In this document: positions 57,136 to 64,000 of the stretch, piece by piece
Position numbering within the stretch: the first letter of the stretch is position 1
Layout: each line of letters starts with the position of its first letter
Source of the DNA: Lenzites betulinus
Lineage: Eukaryota > Basidiomycota > Agaricomycetes > Polyporales > Polyporaceae
Direction: 5' to 3'
Length of the DNA: 64,000 nt
NCBI GenBank assembly: GCA_022264855.1
Contig: JABYQU010000075.1
Location: 45,531 to 109,530 of the forward strand
Translations under genes and position numbers: made by a program
Notes under the pieces: generated by a model
Database searches by the model: none
Seen by the model: only the letters and a program-made list of their open reading frames with translations
What the model was told of the DNA's origin: nothing

Positions 57136-58657
57136 TTCCGTCGATCGCAACTCCTTCGCCAGCTCCGTTGCTTATCCGCGTCCGCCACGGCCACTGCTCG
57201 TCCGCCGCACTGGTCTCTTTCTCAGCAACAGTCGCGATGTCGAGCTGGCACTCGTCGTCCGAGCGCATGGAAGCAATATAACTCACGTTAGGCTCTGGCA
57301 CACGTCGGTCCACACGTGCAAGTCGCCTGGGGATGCGTGCCCGGATAGGTCGGCGTCTGTTTATATGCGCGCTTGGATGCCGGGGGTCTTGGAAGTCTTG
57401 CAAAAAGGTTTGCCTATAGCGAGGACCCCAACGTTGACGTGTTTGAGGAGTTCGTACGACTGGCGACGAAGAACTGTTGTTCGGAGTAAGGAGGGCGAAG
57501 TGGTGGAGAGCAGTCAAGGTACGTGAAGTGTTATTTACGTCCCGGATGAATACATGATCAGGTGGCTGTATGCGCTGGGACCTTCTCAAATTGGCAACCG
57601 TAGTCATCTGCGCTTGTTAGCATGGACCATGTTTCGAGGAGTTTTTTGGTATGAGCACAGTAGCTATAGGTGACAGCAGTGCTTAGGAAGATGAAGAAAT
57701 AGCTTGAGGGGCGAAGTCACCTTTTTCCAAGATTATTTAAAGTTTGAACCTTGACGCTTTTTGAAGCCGACTAGTAATACTAGTAGTGACTAGAGTCCTA
57801 CTTACATACTTGCACTCTCATTGAACGGATGCCATTCGGTCGAACTTACTCACTTGATCACTCAGTTGTTACACCCTGAGTGGGAACATGGACCGCCATG
57901 CTGGCCCAGGCCCGGGCAAGTTACCAGCACTGACACGCGCACGATCATTAAGTGAGTTGGCATAAAACGCACTGAGGTCACCTGGAATGTCACAATTATG
58001 CTCATTGGCGGTAGCGTACGTGTATCGCAGTGTCCAGGCTGCCGGCAGCCATCGATGAGTGGACCATGCTAATGATGGCCGCCAAAAGCGCCTTTGTTCA
58101 TCCAATGGAAGCGGCGGCTGTTCAGGGATATGCTCGATCCATTCGAGCATTCCGTCCCTGAACGCACCGAAGCCCCACTCATTATTGAGCTGACCTCGTG
58201 AGCATGCTAATGCCGTAATGGTTAGCCGTGATGAACGGGGGCATCCGCGGCGGATTCTTACTGACCTTGCGCCGAGATCTTGTTGATATGTCTGAGCGCA
58301 TCTTCAAAGCACCGTGCAATGATTGGGGCATGTTTTTTTCCCCGTTGTGCATCTGGAAGATATTAAGAATCCCCTACGAGCTCAGTTGGCTAGAGACGCA
58401 CCTGGCCGCTCAACGTAGCTATAAAGGAGCTTGGCTGCCGTTCGGCGATGACAGAGCTTGCTAGCTCATCGCATATAGAGACCGTGTCGAATACCTCGTG
58501 GGTTGATGGTTCTTCGCAGATTGACTCTAGATCTGTCCAAACTGAACTTCTCCTACCGCAGATGCTAGATAGATACGTGGTTTGGGAACATATTGAAGAC
58601 TGAAATCATATCGAGTTAGTACCGTACTGTGTAACTGACGATGCTTAACGGAAGCAC
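57136..58657. other. Mostly noncoding; one unsupported minus frame
   Basis: Holds the RhoGEF-BAR promoter on the left. A minus-strand frame at 58150-57869 (MLEWIEHIPEQPPLPLDEQR, later AFYANSLNDRARV) has protein-like composition but no recognised family and no upstream exon I can join, so it is not called as a gene. Confidence 0.35.
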
Positions 58658-59413
58658 TCATACCCCGGACGTTTTTCTTGCGGCACGGCGATTGCGGACA
58701 TGTGCCTATTGGATGTTATATTCAGCGGATGAGGTCTCAACTCGGAGGTGAACCAATTTTTGCCATACCCGATACTCGTCAGCATAATGCTGCGCTTTTA
58801 CCTTATCCAAGCACAAAGTCCGCCACTGTTGCTTGCGAGTTTCACATTCCTTTTCGAAAAGCGCCATGTCCTTGTTTGCAAAATATCGAAAGTCGGGGCT
58901 CGTTTTCTTTCTCCATCGGCCGCCCACTGGGTGCGCCGACTGAAAGATCCATGCGATAATCCAGTTATTGTGTTTGGGCCAGTCAGAAGGGGAGGAATGC
59001 ATATGGGTAGGACTGTTCGCGTCAATGGCATAATGGGGAGAGATTGGCAGAGCGAAATGCTGGTAGACGTAGGGAAGAGCGCTGATGTGGGTGCCTTCAA
59101 AAGTTGCCATTAACGCGATGCTCAGACCCTCTGTCTGGTTCTCGCCCTCAAGGCTGTTGACAATGATACAGGGCCGAGTCTTGTTCTTGTCTGATGCAGA
59201 TCTGGTAGAAAAAAAACTGAGCGAAGCCTGAGAATCGTAGAAGGCTTTGGAGCGTGGATCCAGATTGGAGTATACCGTGAGGATAATTTCTATGGGTGTC
59301 TTCACAGACTCCGCTATATGACCGACGTCTCCAACGTCGAGATAGCGCGGAGAGTAATTAGGGTAGAGGGATGTGTGAAGGCAGTTTGAACGTTCACATC
59401 TGATGGACGACAT
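58658..59413 (-). CDS. F1 family protein, copy d (unknown function)
   Basis: Exon 1 is 59413-58769 (215 codons, the same as copy a) and exon 2 is 58705-58658. The 63-nt phase-0 intron closes to 230 residues. F1 blocks: VGDVGHIAESVKTPIEIILT, TRPCIIVNSL, SIALMATFEGTHISALP, YVYQHFALPISPH, WPKHNNWIIAWIF, VGGRWRKK, and QWRTLCLDKVKAQHYADEY before the intron. The tiny basic last exon is AHVRNRRAARKTSGV. An in-frame ATG 23 codons upstream (59482) is possible; the chosen start fits the family. Compared with the other copies, codons are more A/T-rich and the gene has no F2 neighbour. To the right lies retroelement-like DNA. Confidence 0.7.
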
Positions 59414-60415
59414 GGCGAACGATGAGAATGTTACTGGAGACGACGGATCCGACAGAAGTATCCTTAAAACGGTCTGGGGCATGGGACGCGAATATAAGGC
59501 CTCTTGTGTTAGCGATGCCTGACACAGCCGCCACCACTACTTCAACAACGCATTACATGCATGATCGTAGCAAGGCGGTCGGGATGGACATAAAGTCGGA
59601 CGAGGTCAAGGCTGGCGTTTCAAGTTCGGGCTCGCAAGTTCAACTTGAAGTCCGATGACTATTGTGAACTGAAGACAACAACGCTGTCGCCACAACGACT
59701 CACAACAACAAATGAATGAATGGGTACGCACCTTGTCCTGAAGACGGCTCATGATTGGCATGGTTACCCATCGTAGTTGTAGTACTGAACAAGAAAAGGG
59801 GCCTGGATGAGTTGGGGCTATTGTTTTCTCGCCGGGGGCTATAAAGATAAACATTGATAAACAATGAAGTAACGCCGAGCGGCATGTTTTAAGTACCTGC
59901 CAAGTTGCAAGTTGACCAACTATCGTCTTATTCACTTCCTGCTTCCAAGTTACAGGCCGCCATCCTCTAGTGTCAGCGGAATATCGGGTCTGACAACGAA
60001 ATACCTGATGATTTTTGCGCGCAGCGGGCGCTAAAGGTGCGGGTGGGCGTCGGGTCGAGCGAGCGGAGCAAGATAGAGGAACGAATATATGGAGGGGCTA
60101 GCGAGCGTAAAGTAGGCGATTTGTCCTTGAGTGGCAATGCAAGACGGGATGGGGACAAGCGGGGGGGGTTGCCGAAGGTCAAACTCGTAAGGATACAATC
60201 AGGCATCGGCGCTCTATATAACAAGAGAATTTTTGTACGGGAATTCCCGCGTCGTGACTCGTCATCTAATCAGATAACCTCAACACGCCCTCTCGAGCAC
60301 GACGCGGTGTAAGCAAACAATGTAGGTGCGGGATGGGGAGGGTAGAATAGCGTAGCACAGGCTGAAATGAAAGTAATGTGTGAACCGAGAACTTTGGCGT
60401 TACACGCCCTCTGAA
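59414..60415. other. Intergenic, no gene recognised
   Basis: Upstream flank of F1d; contains a TATA-like atataagg at about 59491-59498 on the plus strand. The right part (from about 60030) changes to G-rich sequence leading into the retroelement region and has a 10-bp palindrome gggaattccc at about 60239. Confidence 0.35.
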
Positions 60416-60755
60416 TCAAAAGCCGTGGTGGCGCTCAAGTGGGGCGGCGAGGTTCGCACCCTCTTGGTACCCTGTCGGCGCCGGCGGGAGTGGGCAGCTA
60501 GCACGGTAGTGGCCTTTCCGGCCACAATTGAAGCAAGTGATTTCGGAGACAGGGCGCCGCAGGCTCGCAGCCATGTTCGCGGCCAGGGCAGGCACGCTGT
60601 CAAGCGACGGGCCAAGGCGTGCATCCTCGTTGACAAGACGGCGGACTACTCCGGTGAAGGTACGGTCGGGCTCGGGGAGGGCTTCGAGGGAGACGATGAA
60701 CGGGCCGAAGCGGGGGGGAAGACCAGCAAGGAGGACGCTGTAAGAATGACGGGGT
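60416..60755 (-). mobile_element. Copia-type gag remnant: UBN2-like segment plus CCHC zinc knuckle
   Basis: On the minus strand one frame reads YSVLLAGLPPRFGPFIVSLE, then RTFTGVVRRLVNEDARL, the pattern of the UBN2/gag domain of Ty1-copia elements (short Leu-rich helix with LPP, then a LxxED/ExRL segment). It is followed by the zinc knuckle CFNCGRKGHYRASC (C-x2-C-x4-H-x4-C) and stops at TGA 60418-60416. The gag N-terminus, protease, integrase and reverse transcriptase are not in the window, so this is a fragment. Confidence 0.75.
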
Positions 60756-60830
60756 AGGTGCCTTACTGGGCTCCTATCCCTTGGGTACTCTGGTCCGGGC
60801 TCGTATTTGGGCTCGGCGTACTCGTAGGGA

Positions 60831-61381
60831 TGGTGGAGGGTAGTAAGGACTTACCCTCCACCAGGCGCCCGAGTTCCGAACACTCGGGACACCGTATGCG
60901 GTGGTATTACATACATGCGGCTATCCGCGCGCTAATATGCGCGCGTGTACGTATCGTCCGATTCCGTATATTTTAGTTGTGCGTTTCGCACAACTAAAGG
61001 GTCCTGTAGGAGCGCAGGATACGCGCTCCTTACACTCTCCCCCACTAGACCTGATCCCAGGTCTACAGATGTATAGTAAAGAAAATAAATAGTATATATT
61101 TTTTGAGGGCCACAAATAGCAGTGGCCATTACGCCTATGATACACAGAAGTCGTCGTGGCGTCCGACGGTTCATGGTAGGGGTCACCGATAGGTGACCCT
61201 GCGTCTGGGTGTACGAACCGCGCTCAACGAGGCTGACGGTAAGAGGCGGCATGCCCGATAATATACTCGTCCATCAATTTCGGTGGGGTTATGATTGTTG
61301 ATTAGCCGCTAGTAGTCGACGCAGGTGGGGCAGGCACCTGCGCGGTGATAGTATCATGGGCGGTGAACCACATAGGTTCAC
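60831..61381. repeat. Dense array of independent perfect hairpins
   Basis: At least nine non-overlapping perfect stem-loops in 550 bp, each with a different arm. 60831-60863: 12-bp arms, 9-nt loop. 60868-60888: 7 bp. 60926-60945: 7 bp. 60972-60998: 12 bp, 3-nt loop. 61008-61030: 8 bp. 61046-61065: 8 bp, 4-nt loop. 61108-61127: 6 bp. 61180-61199: 8 bp, 4-nt loop. 61320-61342: 8 bp. 61363-61381: 7 bp. The last overlaps the stop codon of the frame to its right. No coding frame spans the array. Confidence 0.85.
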
Positions 61382-62598
61382 GACGCCATGGACGTAGCAT
61401 CGTCGTAAGGAGGGGGAGCATCGCCTCCCGGCTCTCCTTGATTCTCTTGACGAGCCCCTGCGTCACCCATTTCGGTGACCGGGGCCGTGGTGGTGGGCGT
61501 AGCCTCGCCCTCCTCGACCTCCATGTTGTCGTTCGATGCGTGAGCTGGAGGGGGAGGAGCGGGGTTAGCGGCCGGAGCCTCGTTGGTAGCGGTCGACGTG
61601 GGTGTCGCCGCTATGTTTAGGGATTGGGGAGGGGGTACATTGACCACCTCCGATACAGAGTGTATGCCGGGGAGAGCCGTGATAGGTTCCCCGGGAGTGA
61701 TTCCTTCGCGAGCGGCGCGGGATCGTGCGGCCGCGTCGCGGTGCTCGTCTGCCCACTCGATGGTGACGCCTAGTCGGGCGTACCAGAGTGCGACGTGAAA
61801 CAGGGACAGCGCGTCCTCTGCGAAGCTGCCGGGATAGGCCTGCGTGGTGCTCTCGGGGCTGACAGGGTACTGTCCCGTCAGAATGATATGACGGTACAGG
61901 CCCGGCACTGAGAACAATACGTTCGTCAGCGAGAGCCACCGTCCGCGTTCAGACGGGGTTACACGGCGCGTCAAAGCGCGGCGACCCATCTGGTGGAACT
62001 CGATGTGGACCAGTTGCGGCCGACCGTCGGGGGCGACCGTCATCCACGACGGACGAGACGACGGGTAGTTCTTCATCCACTCGCGGAGTTCCTTCGCGGT
62101 GGAGTCCAGCCGCGGCTGCGCGAGTTTCACGTGCGTCTGCTGCTTGGAGCGATACGGCCGTCCTGCAATCGGGCGGTCGTTGCGGGTGGTGGGCATCAGT
62201 AGATGCGCCGTGCTTGTAGGAATTAACCCCGGCGGCGTATATGCCGCCGGGTGGGGCTGGTCTACGGTGGGACCTGTCCGATTGGATGGGCCACCCGAGG
62301 GACCAGCTCGGTCGGGGTTCCGCCAGCTGCTCACCAATACTTGTAATCCCCGCACGCTGGTCAGTGCGGGGTTGGCGTTGACCTGCGCCAGCAGATGTTG
62401 GATGCGATGCCGCGCCTGACCCATGTCGGTGTGCGAGGCATCCATGATCTGCCGGGCCTCCTCTTGAGTCATTGGCACGAAGTCGTACCAATGATTCGTG
62501 AGCTTGGGGTCCGAGTTCGCCGGTGCGGCTAACTCGTCGTGGGGCCAGTTGGGGATGAGGGACTGATGAGAGGCGGCAGTCGTGCCTGTCCACGTCAT
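61378..62598 (-). CDS. Unknown retroelement-associated protein, proline-rich tail
   Basis: One uninterrupted frame of 406 residues from the ATG at 62598 (MTWTGTTAASHQ) to TGA 61380-61378. The open frame extends upstream only into GCGCGC-rich DNA, so this start is preferred. The first 150 residues include WYDFVPMTQEEARQIMDASH and a Pro-rich stretch. The middle (about 150-320) looks folded: RPSWMTVAPDGRPQLVHIEF, SLTNVLFSVPGLYRHIILTG and DALSLFHVALWYARLGVTIE. The end is Ala/Pro/Glu-rich and acidic. The lack of introns, unlike nearly all genes here, and the position beside a copia gag fragment suggest a gag-like or accessory ORF of a retroelement. I do not recognise the family. Further perfect hairpins lie inside it (62228-62251 with 9-bp arms, 62348-62371 with 8-bp arms). 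Confidence 0.55.
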   Translation of the reverse strand: MTWTGTTAASHQSLIPNWPHDELAAPANSDPKLTNHWYDFVPMTQEEARQIMDASHTDMGQARHRIQHLLAQVNANPALTSVRGLQVLVSSWRNPDRAGPSGGPSNRTGPTVDQPHPAAYTPPGLIPTSTAHLLMPTTRNDRPIAGRPYRSKQQTHVKLAQPRLDSTAKELREWMKNYPSSRPSWMTVAPDGRPQLVHIEFHQMGRRALTRRVTPSERGRWLSLTNVLFSVPGLYRHIILTGQYPVSPESTTQAYPGSFAEDALSLFHVALWYARLGVTIEWADEHRDAAARSRAAREGITPGEPITALPGIHSVSEVVNVPPPQSLNIAATPTSTATNEAPAANPAPPPPAHASNDNMEVEEGEATPTTTAPVTEMGDAGARQENQGEPGGDAPPPYDDATSMAS

Positions 62599-62659
62599 CG
62601 TGCCCGGGCGCGGTGATACGCTCCACAGGCGTTCCAGGCCAGAAACCCTCCTTCTCCAC

Positions 62660-62945
62660 CCTTGCGCGCGCACGCCAACCACAGCGCGCGCAGAGCCCAC
62701 CGCACACTTCGGTACCCCCTACGTCGCGCGCGCAGTGCGCGTAGCCCATCGCGCGCAAGGTCAAGATGCGCGCGGGGCACTTCACCACGGCGCGCGCGAT
62801 GCCTGTCGCTATCCAGAGCCCTCTGCCCTAGCTGCTCGCGCGCGCGGGTCCGCTGGGCGCATCAGTGGCGCGCGCACGAGGCGCGCGAAGAGTCGGATCG
62901 CGCGCGGCGAGTGCGCCCGGCGCGCGAGGCATCCCGGGCCCGGTT
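62660..62945. repeat. GCGCGC-dense low-complexity tract
   Basis: About eleven clusters of (GC)n of 6-10 bp are spaced 10-40 bp apart within 285 bp, giving extreme CpG density. Similar but sparser clusters recur at about 63285-63360 and 63556-63570. Confidence 0.85.
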
Positions 62946-63544
62946 TCCGCTTATCTTCCGTGTGGTAGCACGTGTTTTTGATTCAGCCTGCGGGCATTCT
63001 TGTACATAGTCATTTCGGGGCATTCGAACCCCCCAGACAATCCACCCCTCGCTCTCTCAACTGCTGGGAACGTGTCCCTCGCGCTTCCCGACGTGCAACA
63101 GCTCCCCCTTCAAAGCAGGACGACTGGAGACCTCTCCGCTGTGACAGCGTACCGTCAGTTGCGTATATTGCGTCTATTCCGTTTCTCCTGCGTTTTACTG
63201 CGTGCGTACTGCGTTGCGAAGCCCCGCGGCTGACTGCGAGCGTTGCGTTATTCCTGCGCGCGTTGCGTTACCGAGCTTACCTCTGCGCGCGCCCTTCTAC
63301 AGCGCGAGTCCGCGCGCGCTCTTGCCTTGTGCGCGAGAGGCTTTCCTTCTGCTAGCGCGCGAACAGTACGCGGGCCGGCCTACTAGCGAACCTAGGGAGC
63401 TCGAGACCTTACTCCCCTTCATCACACACCTAGACGTCCTCTACCCCTCGGCTATCGGCCGTCAGAGCACCTCTTACCGTATCATTTTGGAGCCCACCGC
63501 GAGGGGGTTTCAGATCTCGACCTACACCTTCGGAACGCACCCTA

Positions 63545-64000
63545 GAGCCGACTGCGCGCGCGCGCTGCTACAACGGCGTCCGACCTAGCGGCGGAACTGC
63601 TCGACAGTGCCTTGCGCGAGTTACTCGCCATCGGATACAGCCAGTGCACCCCTCAAGACCTCCACACCGTCGTCGAGTCCCTTTCCCTCTTCCTCAGCTA
63701 CAGCGCTCGGCGCCTGCGTTCGAATCCCACCACCACGTGGTTCCAAGAGTTGGCCCAGGCCCTCCCTCGAGAAGACTCGGCGCCTTCCTCACCAGAGGTT
63801 CCCCCATCCCCACCTTCGGACTTCGACTTCCCTACGAACCTACGTCATTCGCGCCGTACCATCTCCACTACCGCGCTGCCAGCATCTTCAGAGCGGGACA
63901 TTCTCGAATCCGCCGTCCCTACACCGCTAAGCACTTCTGAAAGCGCGCGCTCCCCTAGCCCTCCAGCGCGCGATATGGCCGACGAACAGCATCAGGAACC
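63545..64000 (+). CDS. Unknown open frame running off the window, possibly start of another retroelement
   Basis: From about 63548 one plus frame stays open to the window end: SDLAAELLDSALRELLAIGY, HTVVESLSLFLSYSARRL, TTTWFQELAQALPRED, then a Pro/Ser-rich segment. The first ATG in this frame is at 63975 (MADEQHQEP), a plausible start codon with upstream sequence as leader; alternatively the helical part belongs to an upstream exon. No family is recognised, so this is tentative. Confidence 0.35.

Noticed and set aside
57062..57607. 181-codon minus-strand frame upstream of the RhoGEF-BAR gene
   Set aside because: Overlaps the start of the RhoGEF-BAR gene in another frame; Arg/Pro-rich with no motif, so probably 5' UTR and chance.
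57869..58150. 93-codon minus-strand frame MLEWIEHIPEQPPLPLDEQR...
   Set aside because: Protein-like composition but no upstream exon could be joined and no family recognised; left as an uncertain note in the intergenic entry.

Overview
The window is nuclear DNA of a filamentous basidiomycete, most likely a wood-decay agaricomycete of the Polyporales type. The evidence is intron-rich genes with 48-75 nt GT-AG introns and CTAAC/CTGAC branch sites, about 55% GC, a DUF6535 membrane protein, several HET-domain proteins, and a tRNA-Ala with a short intron at 37/38. Gene models were spliced by eye. Where exon phases close exactly this is stated, and unresolved 5' ends are flagged.

Layout. 1-369: end of a Yar1-like ankyrin protein. 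1.5-4.0 kb: multi-pass membrane protein A. 4.5-10.2 kb: two tandem HET-domain genes. 11.8-14.2 kb: a head-to-head pair of two unnamed families, called F1 and F2 here. 14.8-17.2 kb: DUF6535 protein. 17.5-20.5 kb: aldo-keto reductase and the rRNA-processing factor EFG1. 21.2-25.2 kb: a second F1 gene, a CHY zinc-finger protein and a Ser/Thr/Pro-rich single-span membrane protein. 25.6-28.4 kb: third HET gene. 29.2-30.4 kb: a MYND zinc-finger gene apparently broken by a 5-bp duplication. 30.7-35.2 kb: two tandem F2 genes, the second head-to-head with a third F1 gene. 36.7-39.7 kb: membrane protein B, paralogous to A, apparently lacking its 5' end and carrying an oversized intron. 40.6-53.5 kb: metabolic stretch with a class III CoA-transferase, a penicillin-acyltransferase-like (peptidase C45) enzyme, an MFS transporter, tRNA-Ala and an FAD oxidoreductase with a large disordered insert. 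54-57.1 kb: RhoGEF-BAR protein. 58.7-59.4 kb: fourth F1 gene. 60.4-64 kb: retroelement-like territory with a copia gag remnant, a dense hairpin array, a proline-rich unknown frame and GCGCGC-rich DNA.

How the genes may work together. Conserved housekeeping genes (EFG1, RhoGEF-BAR, CHY, AKR) alternate with lineage-expanded families: HET x3, F1 x4, F2 x3, membrane proteins A/B, DUF6535 and MYND. The F1-F2 divergent pair occurs twice, in opposite orientations, and is the best candidate for an undescribed two-gene module. HET domains are associated with fungal nonself recognition, so the locus may be a recognition or conflict region, but the sequence gives no biochemical function for F1 or F2. 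The CoA-transferase, C45 acyltransferase, MFS and FAD-oxidoreductase genes could form a small acyl-transfer and export set, which is inferred only from adjacency.
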